From NCBI GenBank assembly GCA_963802915.1, contig CAWDKQ010000012.1, positions 372,001 to 436,000 on the forward strand: a stretch of 64,000 nucleotides of DNA, given 5' to 3'. How positions within the stretch are numbered: the first letter of the stretch is position 1; every line of letters begins with the position of its first letter. Source of the stretch: JAICMB01 sp963802915 (lineage in GTDB: Bacteria > Acidobacteriota > Terriglobia > Bryobacterales > Bryobacteraceae). Shown here in pieces: positions 16,736 through 24,747 of the stretch. Position numbers and translations under genes: made by a program. The notes under the pieces are model-generated. The model did no database searches. It worked only from the letters and a program-made list of their open reading frames with translations, and was not told where the DNA came from.

Positions 16736-18949
16736 CTACTTAACGACAGTCTTAGCCACAGCCTGATTATCGTAATAATCAAACACCCGAACAGCGATCG
16801 TCTGTTCTTCCGTAGAAGCACGATCGATCACCAACCGATACTCTTCTTCAGGCGAATCGGACAAGTGCGTAACGGGTTCGACAACCTGCCACTCGCCGCC
16901 ATTTACCGAGTATTCCGCATGGTCAATAATGCTGCTCGCATCCTTAGCGCTCCAGCGCACTTCAATGTGCTTGCCATTCGAAGTAGCCGTGAGTCCCGTA
17001 ATCTGCGGAGGCGTATTGTCGATCAGAAACGGATCGCTGACTAACGAAGAACTGAGTGCTTCACCGGGCGGATTGCTCGGAGAATCGGACGCAGTCACCC
17101 GCAATTCGTATTCGCCGTCTGGAAACGCCGTGCTGTCCCAAGAATATTCCTTCTCTTTAAGCTTGTCTTTAAGGAGTTGCCAATCGGTCTCGCCGCGCCC
17201 TCGGATCTCGACTTTGTACACCAGCGTGTCGCCGTTCTCATCGCGAACACGCCACCGCGCCCCGATATAACCCTTCGCGTAGTTCATCGTTTGCGAGCTG
17301 CTGGTATCGAGCGAGAGGCTCGACGTCGAAACGTGTTGTTGTCCCAGCGGAGGAAGCGTGATACTGGTGGACTGTGTCGACGGCGAGCTCTGCGGCTGGA
17401 ATTTATAATTCGGAGGCGTGATCTCGATCTCTTCCATCGCCGGTGCGACATTCTTCGTGAGATAGGCAATTTCGACCGAGGAAACATGCGTGGCCTCTTT
17501 ACCCGGCGCGCTGAGAGAAATCTCGTATTGAAGGAATCGCGCCGATGGCGACGCCACCCGCCCGCTCAGCTCATCGCCACCAGCATGCAGCGGCACAGCA
17601 GCCCAAGGACTCCAGTTGTTCACCGGCCGGTTCACGTTGCCGCTGCGCGTTCGCACAGCGATACCGGAGTCCGAGCCGCGCAAAGCCAGCCGGCCCCAGT
17701 ATGCGAAGGAGCCGGCATCCAGAGCCTCGCTTTCGAACTTCCCGGTCTTCGCGAGCCCCGGGCCAATCTGATAAACCTTTCCGATATTGCCGGTGATCGC
17801 GTAAATACCGCCTCCGGGAGTCCGCGCGAAGTTCGTCACCTGTGTCGGCGCCAGGTTGAGCAACTGCGTATTTAAAAGATCCGTATCCAGCCGGTACACG
17901 CGCCCTCGATTGCCGCTTCCGAACAAGGGACGTCCGTCTCCATCGAACCCGATGGCATAAACAATATCCGTCGAATTGCTCCACACCTTTTGCGGCGACC
18001 CCTCCGGATCGATTCGATACACATCCGAACCGCCCGCTACGGAAGTGGGCGTAAAGGAAGGCGGAGGCGTCATCAGCGCTGACGATCTCCCTGACGGTTG
18101 CACGGTAACGGTTGTAGCCGAAGGTGAGGGCGAAGGCTCCGGCGTCGGAAGTAAGATCGGTGGACTGATCGCCGGTCCAGCCTGGCGCGAACCGACGCCG
18201 GCGGCATAAATCATTCCATCGTTTCCAATCGCGACCGCGGTAATCTCGCGTTTCGGAGATTGATACAACACGAATCCCGCGCCGGAAGGACTGATGCGCA
18301 GAATCAAGCCGCCCGGTTCCGTGCCGACAATCAGGTTCCCGTTACGGTCGATCGCCAGCGAACGGGCGTGCGTCTCCTCCGTCTTGAAGAACACCGATCC
18401 TTGGCCATTTGGCGTCACCCGGAAAATCTCGCCCTGATCCCCGGTTGCGATATACAGGTTTCCGGACGCGTCGAACGCCATCGCCCAAATGTACTTCGCG
18501 TGTGGATCGAAAAACACCTGGCTCTTGCCGTCGCGAGAGACCTTATAGATCTTCCCGTCCGGATCGGTCGCCGCGTAAACGGCGTCATGCGAATCGACTG
18601 CGATCGCATGGATCTCGAGCCCCTCGAGCTCCGCGAGAGTTCGCGTCTTGCCGTCGCGCGAAATCTCGAACAGCTTCGACCTGCCCGCGCCGGTTCCTCC
18701 GCCTGCGGTAAACAGGTCGCCCTTGGAATCTGTCGCGATTGCCCAAAGGTAGGGAACTGAAGAATCGAAAACTTCTCGAACCGCCGGAGCGAGAAACATC
18801 CGGCCGTCGCTTCTCAGCGCGATATTTTCAAAAGTGCCTTTTTCGAAGTCGCCGTCGTCGGATTGCTGCCAGAATTTCGTTTCGACGGCATAGAGGTTGA
18901 ACGCGAGCGCCGCAAGCGCGACCCCTGGGAGAGCACGTTTAATGTTCAA
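16736..18949 (-). CDS. Secreted propeller protein of S55-propeller module, copy 1
   Basis: A 737-residue protein with signal peptide (LPGVALAALAFNLYAVE). Residues 60-420 are propeller-like repeats: GDLFTAGGGTGAGRSKLFEIS, AVYAATDPDGKIYKVS, GNLYIATGDQGEIFRVT and similar. A proline/serine/threonine linker follows near residues 265-300. The C-terminal third has fibronectin/Ig-like features, including GDTLVYKVEIRGRGETDW, LIDNTPPQITGL and SIIDHAEYSVNGGEW. The architecture and several sequence blocks recur in the protein at 35783-38041 (for example NTPP, the EYSVN segment and a closing AVRVFDYYDNQA similar to VVRVYDSANNAG). It begins 5 bases after the S55-like protease gene, so the two are cotranscribed. 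Function unknown; probable extracytoplasmic substrate or partner of the protease. Confidence 0.83.
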   Translation of the reverse strand: MNIKRALPGVALAALAFNLYAVETKFWQQSDDGDFEKGTFENIALRSDGRMFLAPAVREVFDSSVPYLWAIATDSKGDLFTAGGGTGAGRSKLFEISRDGKTRTLAELEGLEIHAIAVDSHDAVYAATDPDGKIYKVSRDGKSQVFFDPHAKYIWAMAFDASGNLYIATGDQGEIFRVTPNGQGSVFFKTEETHARSLAIDRNGNLIVGTEPGGLILRISPSGAGFVLYQSPKREITAVAIGNDGMIYAAGVGSRQAGPAISPPILLPTPEPSPSPSATTVTVQPSGRSSALMTPPPSFTPTSVAGGSDVYRIDPEGSPQKVWSNSTDIVYAIGFDGDGRPLFGSGNRGRVYRLDTDLLNTQLLNLAPTQVTNFARTPGGGIYAITGNIGKVYQIGPGLAKTGKFESEALDAGSFAYWGRLALRGSDSGIAVRTRSGNVNRPVNNWSPWAAVPLHAGGDELSGRVASPSARFLQYEISLSAPGKEATHVSSVEIAYLTKNVAPAMEEIEITPPNYKFQPQSSPSTQSTSITLPPLGQQHVSTSSLSLDTSSSQTMNYAKGYIGARWRVRDENGDTLVYKVEIRGRGETDWQLLKDKLKEKEYSWDSTAFPDGEYELRVTASDSPSNPPGEALSSSLVSDPFLIDNTPPQITGLTATSNGKHIEVRWSAKDASSIIDHAEYSVNGGEWQVVEPVTHLSDSPEEEYRLVIDRASTEEQTIAVRVFDYYDNQAVAKTVVK

Positions 18950-18954
18950 TGGAC

Positions 18955-20814
18955 TTATTTCACCGTAATCTTAAGCGTGTAGCTGCCGTTGATCGCAAGA
19001 TCGAATGGAATACTGCCTTGCTCCACGGCGCTTTCCGGCGAGCTCGCGAAATGACGGCTCGCCGTGCGTCCTGTCTGCATCACGTTCATAACCGACGCAG
19101 GCAGGGCAGGAAGAGATTTGTCTTCGTAATAGACTGTCGGACGCGGTTCAACTAACGAGATGTAAAGCTTGTTATTTGTCCGCTCCTGGTTGATCAGCGA
19201 AACCTCTTGCGGAATATCCATGAAACGGTCCGACGCGCTCGCCAGGCTCTGCATCCGGTTCAGTGTGTCGGCATCGCTCAACAAAATGCGATGTTCTCCC
19301 TTCGAGAGCCCCGCTGGAATCTTCAGATCGAAATCGCGCTCCAGGCGTTCGCCGCGATAAGGCCGCAGAAAAACTTTAATCGGAACCACGGAACCCGCAT
19401 CCACTTCGGCGTTGGGCACCCAGGCATTCTCGACCGTGGCTACGCGCCGGTCGGGCAGCAGGTCGATTGTCGCGTCAACGCTCTTGAGCTTCGGCGTGTG
19501 AACGGAGTTGAGGAACAGCCGGTTGAATTTATCGCCCCACCACCCCGCTAACAGCATGGGCGCGGGTGCGGGCATCTCGCCCGGAGCGAGCATCGTCGAG
19601 AGCGAAAGGTCCTGTTCACCGTCCAGCGTGACCTTACCGTTCACACGATAAGTGGCTTCATCGGCGAATTCATTCAGTCCCGAAACAGAGTTGAACAGCG
19701 TCATCATCATCAGGTAGGGCGTCCACTTCTGCTGAACAAAAACGCTGAAATGGAAATCCTTCTGCTTCCGCATGGTGTTCCCGTCGTCAAACGAACGAAC
19801 ATGCAGCGTTACCGGTACCATGTCCGCGGTGGCGCCCATCACGCCCATGATGGCGCTATGCCGGTCCTGATGTAACGCTCCGACAATTTCCGTCGCATTC
19901 CCAAATTTATTCGGCTGGAACTGCGATGCCAGCGTCATCAGAACCTCGCCTTTGGCCATCGGCATGTCCACCGGCCCGAGGTTAAATATAGAGTGACCGC
20001 AAGCCAGCACGTTCTTGCCATCGTTGTACGTCACCGTGCACATCCCGCTGACGCTCATATCGCCCGACACCAGCACGGCCGTTACCGCATCGCCGGGTTG
20101 CAGCGCATTCTGCCATCCAGCGGCCGGCTTCGCGCTTTGCATCGTGCTGGAGGAACCACCGCCCGCCACCGTCATTCCCATCTGCTGAAAAAACGGTCCG
20201 AATTCCCGCAGCGCGCTGTCGTCGAATCCCGCAAACGCCAGGGGCGTTTCGATCGGCACCATGGTCTGAACGGCTCCGAAATTCCCACCCCCGCCGGCTG
20301 AAACAACATTGCGAAGCATGTCTCCGGGCAGGCTCACCGCCGCGCGCTGGTTTCCAGCGCTTCCAGGAACTCGCGCGTCGGTCGGACGGCTCTGGTCAAA
20401 TCCGTTCACTTCCGTCATTAGTTCGATCGGCGTAATCCCGCAGATCGCGTCCGGAGAGAACACGCTCAGACGCAGCGCCACGGCTCCCACGAGCTTCCCG
20501 TCAATATAAACCGGGCTTCCGCTCATGCCGCCCGCGACATTGGTTCGGATCGCTTTGCCGCCCATCTTGCCAATAATAATGTCCTGCCCGGGCCCCCATT
20601 GGTTCTTGAGGATGCCTACGATTTCCACTGGGATCGGCTCCGGCTCGGTGCCCGCAAGCACTGTCCAGGCATAGGCTTTCATGCGGGGTCTGAGATCGGA
20701 TTCTTTGAAAATTTGGACCTTCCCGGCGTGTGGACGTACGGGAGCCGGATCGGGAGTTTGCGCGAAGCCCGTCGAGCAGAGTACGACGGCGACCAGCGCT
20801 GCTGGTTTGAGCAT
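18955..20814 (-). CDS. Secreted SpoIVB (S55)-like serine protease, copy 1
   Basis: A 619-residue protein with signal peptide (residues 1-19, cleavage after GFAQ). GMSGSPVYIDGKLVGAVA at residues 96-113 has the serine protease GxSGxP pattern with probable nucleophile S98. A second block, KNVLACGHSIFNLG, supplies a candidate catalytic H274. SpoIVB, the type member of MEROPS family S55, uses His, Asp and Ser, but its histidine precedes the serine; here the order is reversed. The protein is longer than SpoIVB and has an extra C-terminal beta-rich region of about 250 residues. Similar proteins are annotated in Acidobacteria as S55-domain proteins. It is immediately upstream of the propeller gene; a second copy of the pair is at 34059-38041. 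Substrate unknown. Confidence 0.85.
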   Translation of the reverse strand: MLKPAALVAVVLCSTGFAQTPDPAPVRPHAGKVQIFKESDLRPRMKAYAWTVLAGTEPEPIPVEIVGILKNQWGPGQDIIIGKMGGKAIRTNVAGGMSGSPVYIDGKLVGAVALRLSVFSPDAICGITPIELMTEVNGFDQSRPTDARVPGSAGNQRAAVSLPGDMLRNVVSAGGGGNFGAVQTMVPIETPLAFAGFDDSALREFGPFFQQMGMTVAGGGSSSTMQSAKPAAGWQNALQPGDAVTAVLVSGDMSVSGMCTVTYNDGKNVLACGHSIFNLGPVDMPMAKGEVLMTLASQFQPNKFGNATEIVGALHQDRHSAIMGVMGATADMVPVTLHVRSFDDGNTMRKQKDFHFSVFVQQKWTPYLMMMTLFNSVSGLNEFADEATYRVNGKVTLDGEQDLSLSTMLAPGEMPAPAPMLLAGWWGDKFNRLFLNSVHTPKLKSVDATIDLLPDRRVATVENAWVPNAEVDAGSVVPIKVFLRPYRGERLERDFDLKIPAGLSKGEHRILLSDADTLNRMQSLASASDRFMDIPQEVSLINQERTNNKLYISLVEPRPTVYYEDKSLPALPASVMNVMQTGRTASRHFASSPESAVEQGSIPFDLAINGSYTLKITVK

Positions 20815-21115
20815 GGGACCTTCCTAAAACTATATGACGGGACCGCACTCCGTGGTGCTGTATTTATTATCCGTTACTTTGGACCCCGCGTAAACGTCTC
20901 GGGTTTCCATGACTTTGAATACAGGAATCTTGAGTGCGGATGTAGCACCCCCCTTTGTTGAAGCGTCGGACTATAGTAAAATCGCGACTGGCTCCGGCCC
21001 TGGTTCCAGTACGGCTGCGACCTTATTGTAAGGTTGCATGCTCAATGTGGAGCAGCACGGCCCAGTACTTAGTGGAGTTAGGGATGTATTTAACAGATAA
21101 CAAGAGGAGAACGAC
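20815..21115. other. Divergent intergenic region, no gene seen
   Basis: About 300 bases separate the divergent S55-like gene and the secreted PKD-like gene. I see no coding sequence. An AAGAGGAGA ribosome binding site precedes the ATG at 21116. AT-rich stretches near 20860-20880 and 20970-20990 (TATAGTAAAAT) are possible promoter parts, but I found no convincing -35/-10 pair. Confidence 0.5.
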
Positions 21116-22057
21116 ATGAAGTTTTGGAATGGATTGGGTGCATCTTGCGCGGCTATCGCTCTGTCGATGATCGCCGGCGCGCAGACGACGTCGACGGGAA
21201 CTACGCCGGCAACCTGTACAACCGCGCCGACGAGCTTGACGGCGCTAAATGTTGAGCGCGTAGTCCCGCTCACAGATATTTTGACCACTTTGACTCCCAA
21301 TGCCCCGTCGAGCGTACTCGCCGGGATAGCTGGAGGCGCATTGGAAATCCACGAGGTTCTGATCTACAACTCACAGACCAACTCGATCACGTCTACCGTG
21401 TTTGTCGTCCCCACCGGCTCGCCGGTCCCGACACCCGCTGGTGGGATCACGGCGCAGAACTCGGTGCAGCAAACAACTATTGGCATCACCCAATGGATCT
21501 TCAGTTGCACTCCCACCCCGTCCGTCTTATTGGTTGGGAAGGTAACCGGCAGCCCCACTGGAGCCTACGGCAGTTTCGTAGGAGCGCCCGCCGCCGTTTC
21601 GATTGGATACACAACAGACACTCCGCCCGTAATCAATAATGTTGCCGTCGTGATTTCCGGTATCGCCGTCGAATGGTCGCAAGGCGCTACGGGAACGTTG
21701 ACCTTCCCGTCTGGAACTGGGACAGGCACCGGAACTGGAACCGGTACCGGTTCTGGAGGGCTCACCGCTACGATCAAACTCCCCAACGGCAGCTTCGGGC
21801 AGCCCGGACAGGTTTATCAGATCTCCACCAGTCCGCTTCAGCTCGATGCGAGTGGCAGTACTGGAGGGACCGCTCCTCTGACCTACAAATGGACATCGAG
21901 TACGCCCGTCGCGTTCGTGAGCACCGGCAATCCCGCCACGATCGACGTCCAATTCCCGGCTCCCGGTGGATATACCATCACCCTTACAGCAACCGATGCG
22001 GCCGGCAATACCAGTTCGGTCTCGCTGGTCTTCGAATATGTAGGCCAGCCTCGCTAA
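21116..22057 (+). CDS. Secreted protein with Gly-Thr linker and PKD-like domain
   Basis: A 313-residue exported protein: signal peptide with cleavage near IAGAQ (about residue 23), an N-terminal unknown domain of about 170 residues with several cysteines, a linker of alternating Gly-Thr encoded by an imperfect GGNACN repeat (about 21716-21757), and a C-terminal Ig/PKD-like domain (LDASGSTGGTAPLTYKWTS, then GGYTITLTATDAAGNTSSV). PKD-like domains mediate binding at the cell surface. I do not recognise the N-terminal domain, though its style resembles the larger secreted protein at 49911-51950. A good Shine-Dalgarno sequence (GAGGAGA) precedes the start. The gene stands alone and is followed by a stable hairpin. 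Confidence 0.8.
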   Translation: MKFWNGLGASCAAIALSMIAGAQTTSTGTTPATCTTAPTSLTALNVERVVPLTDILTTLTPNAPSSVLAGIAGGALEIHEVLIYNSQTNSITSTVFVVPTGSPVPTPAGGITAQNSVQQTTIGITQWIFSCTPTPSVLLVGKVTGSPTGAYGSFVGAPAAVSIGYTTDTPPVINNVAVVISGIAVEWSQGATGTLTFPSGTGTGTGTGTGTGSGGLTATIKLPNGSFGQPGQVYQISTSPLQLDASGSTGGTAPLTYKWTSSTPVAFVSTGNPATIDVQFPAPGGYTITLTATDAAGNTSSVSLVFEYVGQPR

Positions 22058-22078
22058 ATCTTTCAATTCAGTGAATCA

Positions 22079-22106
22079 GGGTAGCGGTGCTTCGGCGCCG
22101 CTACCC
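22079..22106 (+). terminator. Stable UUCG hairpin after the PKD-like gene
   Basis: GGGTAGCGGTGC and GCGCCGCTACCC (22079-22090 and 22095-22106) form a 12-bp stem with one G-T pair around a TTCG tetraloop, 21 bases past the stop codon. There is no T run, so termination strength is uncertain, but the tetraloop hairpin is the expected 3-prime end. Confidence 0.6.
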
Positions 22107-22208
22107 ATTCGAGTAATCAATCCTACCGTTCGCTCGTTATTTCCCACCTTCCGCAACTCTCTTCGATCTTTCGAGCGACCTCGCTCGTCTAATCTGTAGG
22201 ACTGGAGC

Positions 22209-22451
22209 ATGCCAACCCTGGATCGTTTCGAAGAATTACGAATCGCTTACGACGAAGCGTTCGAGAGATTGCGCAGAGAGGTGACTATACTCAAATCGGT
22301 CGATGGCCACGGATTCGAAAACCTGCAGTATCGCGTCGAGGCGGCCGAAGCGGCGTACCGTCGAACGCGAGACGCGTTAGCACAGTTCCTGATAGACCAA
22401 CAGTCGAGCGTGGAAGAACGACGCTCGTCTGTTTCTTACGGCTGTCGATAA
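22209..22451 (+). CDS. Small charged helical protein, unknown
   Basis: An 80-residue protein, almost wholly predicted helix: residues 5-65 are rich in Glu, Arg, Ala and Leu with heptad-like spacing (FEELRIAYDEAFERLRREV, then AAEAAYRRTRDALAQFL). No signal peptide and no known family motif. Similar short, helical proteins occur commonly in acidobacteria and the composition is clearly coding-like, but I cannot name a function. It converges on the frameshifted membrane gene, overlapping its last 16 bases. A shorter ribosome binding site, AGGACTGGAGC, lies just before the ATG. Confidence 0.6.
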   Translation: MPTLDRFEELRIAYDEAFERLRREVTILKSVDGHGFENLQYRVEAAEAAYRRTRDALAQFLIDQQSSVEERRSSVSYGCR

Positions 22452-24158
22452 GGCGAGACCTTGACCGGAATCTCATCCGGCTCGACCAGCCAGACGTGGC
22501 GATTCGAAAAGTATCGAATCAGTTCGAGATTGCTGGCTGCGTCCATTTCTCTCGCCCACACGACTTTTGATCGATCGATATCGGCATTGTTGTAAACCCA
22601 TTCGTTCATCACGGCAGTATGCTCGGGCCCGTATCGCACGATTGCGAGCTGCAACCCGTCCATGGCGGACAGTTTCGCAAGGACTCGTTCCCGATCCGTG
22701 TTTCCTTCCGACGTGGAAAACCAGGTTGGCGGCTGATCGGGCGGTAAGAACACGCGCACCGGTTGCGCGGCGATCCTCACGGCAATGGTGGCTATGCAAA
22801 TCGCCGGAATCGCCCTGGATAGAAAAAGCCCCCGGTGTGTGCTCCTCTGCCACACCCGAAGATGGCGCATCCCCTGCATCGTGAGAACGAAGAGAAGCGC
22901 CGTGAGTGGAGCGGCGTAATGCGGATAAAACCAGGCATCGATAGCCAATGCAATACACGCGATACCGCCGATGATCGCTAACCCCCTCATCTTCTTATCC
23001 CTGATCGCAGCGGGCCAAAACAGCAAGGGAACCGTAAGCGCGGGTCCGAAATAGAAGATCCAGATGCTGATCAGCTTTTTGGTCGCGTTCCACAACAAAC
23101 CCTTGAAAGATCGGATTTCGGGAACGATACTCAGTTCCCACCCCGCATAGAAATCCCGCATCGCCTTGTGCCGGTAAGTGGGCACGGGTCCCGGCGATTG
23201 CCAAAGAAAAATCGGCGTCATCGCATACGGTTCCCGTTGCACTTCCTCCGGCAAACGAAACGGACTGCCCGTGACCTTGAAAAAGTAGTAGCCCAGACCT
23301 GCCCCGGCGATTGCGACGACGAGCATCGTCGGAGACCGCAAACCGCACGAGTGAAGCAAAAATCGGGTGCCGGTTTTTTCCGATCGTCCACATCGAAAGG
23401 ACGATGCCAACTCCTACACACAACACCCCTCCCTCATAAGGTCGGCTGGCAGCCAGAACAGCCGCGCCGAGTCCGATCACGATCGAGTAGCGAATCTTCT
23501 GTGATCGCATGTAGCGTGGCAAAGCTCCCAGAACTAAAGCGCCTCCGATGGCCGATGCGGCCCCACCCCAGTAGCTGTTCATCCAATAGCTGAATAGCGC
23601 CAGCCGTATTACGACCAGCAATCCTCCAAGCAGTGCCCAGGCCGGCGGCAGCCATCCTTGCAAGGCCCAGCAAACCGCCGCGCACATCAGAGCCACGCTC
23701 AGATAAACGCCGATCCATGGGTGGCCCAATTTTTCCCCCACCGCGAGAATCATTCCCTGCGCCGGCTGATACATCGACGAATACGTCGGCTGTTGCAGAA
23801 TGTGGATGCTCTCAAAATGCCGCCACATCGGATGCGTCGGATTGCTCAAACGGCCGGCCGCAAAAGTATCCGCCGCAAGCAAATAGCTGAATTCATCGGT
23901 GACCCTCGGCGCCCGGAGCGGCAGGACCGGGATCAAAAGCGCCCGCCCCACCAGCGCTGCCAGAAACACAACAAGAATCGAAAGCCCCTTACGCTTCCCC
24001 ACCCTCTTCAAGAAACGCTCAACAGCCCCGAACTGCGGAGCACCCCACGAAGGCATCAGACGCGATTGGCGCCAAGCCCACAGCAGCATAAGGATTTCAA
24101 CCACCACGACCGAGTAGCTGACCAGCAGCGCCAGGGCAAAAAACAACGGCTCAGGCAT
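22436..24158 (-). pseudogene. ArnT/GT39-like glycosyltransferase-type membrane protein, frameshifted
   Basis: Two overlapping minus-strand reading frames together form one protein. The N-terminal part (24158 to about 23330) has membrane helices, then TDEFSYLLAADTFAAGR near residue 87, which matches the first periplasmic loop of dolichyl-phosphate-mannose-type (GT39/GT83) transferases, where an Asp/Glu is catalytic. The C-terminal part (about 23345 to 22436) continues with helices such as MLVVAIAGAGLGYYF and a soluble tail. The join lies around 23323-23345: restoring one base between the two would fuse RFAVS to PTMLVV. Either the gene has decayed or the sequence has a single-base error. It probably attached sugars to a lipid or protein at the outer face of the inner membrane. 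Confidence 0.75.
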
Positions 24159-24222
24159 TCGAGTCGATTATATGAGAGTCCCGTCACCAGGACCGCTTAG
24201 CGGCGAAACGTCACTGGACGCT

Positions 24223-24238
24223 GTACCACTTTTGGTAC
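24223..24238. promoter_or_regulatory. Palindromic operator upstream of toxin-antitoxin genes
   Basis: GTACCA-CTTT-TGGTAC is a perfect 6-bp inverted repeat with a 4-base spacer, ending 3 bases before the toxin remnant start and overlapping a TACATAAT sequence that can serve as -10 element. Autorepressed toxin-antitoxin promoters of the HigBA type commonly carry such an operator bound by the antitoxin. Confidence 0.6.
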
Positions 24239-24241
24239 ATA

Positions 24242-24433
24242 ATGGAGTGGTTGAGGCGAGATGAACGAAACCCGGAGATGCAGGTCCGGTTTTTACCGCA
24301 CTCGACCTCATGCGGGTACAGCTTTCACGACGAATGCTCGTCGTGCTGCACGGGGTTCATCAAAAAGACGAATAAAACGCCTGCGGACGACCTGACTCTG
24401 GCGAAACAGAGAATGAAGGAGGTCACGAAATGA
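24242..24433 (+). pseudogene. HigB (Gp49/RelE-like) toxin remnant
   Basis: The 3-prime end encodes GFIKKTNKTPADDLTLAKQRMKEV, split here as GFIKKTNKTP and the following helix, which is the standard C-terminus of Gp49-like HigB toxins. Upstream, the expected LVVLHG strand is present, but in the neighbouring frame: at the sequence CACGGGGTTC one extra G breaks the frame, since MLVVLHG runs straight into FIKKT if it is removed. The region upstream is too short for a full 100-110-residue toxin, so there is also an internal deletion. The toxin is therefore inactive unless a frameshift rescues it, while the antitoxin frame remains open and overlaps by four bases (ATGA). Confidence 0.6.
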
Positions 24434-24717
24434 AAAAGCGCAACAAGCATATCGGTCCCTCGCTGGAAGACTTCTTGAAAGAAGAAGGCGTCCTGGAAGA
24501 AACACGCGCAGTCGCGCTGAAAGAGACGCTCGCCTGGCAAGTTCAACAAGCGATGCAAAAAGAAAAAATCAGCAAAGTTGAGATGGCACGACGAATGAAG
24601 ACAAGCCGCGCTGCCCTTGATCGTCTACTCGATCCTGCCAACGCCTCGGTGACGCTGCAGACTCTATCCCGCGCCGCACACGCCATCGGCCGCGATCTGC
24701 GCATCGAACTGGTTTGA
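24430..24717 (+). CDS. higA: XRE-family antitoxin (HigA-like)
   Basis: A 95-residue protein whose C-terminal two thirds form a lambda-repressor-type helix-turn-helix: ISKVEMARRMKTSRAALDRL (about residues 45-64), followed by DPANASVTLQTLSRAAHAIGRDLRIEL, the usual ending of HigA-type antitoxins paired with Gp49-like toxins. The N-terminus is charged and helical. It starts at an ATGA overlap with the toxin remnant and should bind the palindrome at 24223-24238. With the toxin broken, it may persist as a plain autoregulator. It ends 30 bases before a convergent propeller gene, with no terminator visible between them. Confidence 0.85.
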   Translation: MKKRNKHIGPSLEDFLKEEGVLEETRAVALKETLAWQVQQAMQKEKISKVEMARRMKTSRAALDRLLDPANASVTLQTLSRAAHAIGRDLRIELV

Positions 24718-24747
24718 GTGAACAACGAATCGGAGGTCGCCGCGTGG

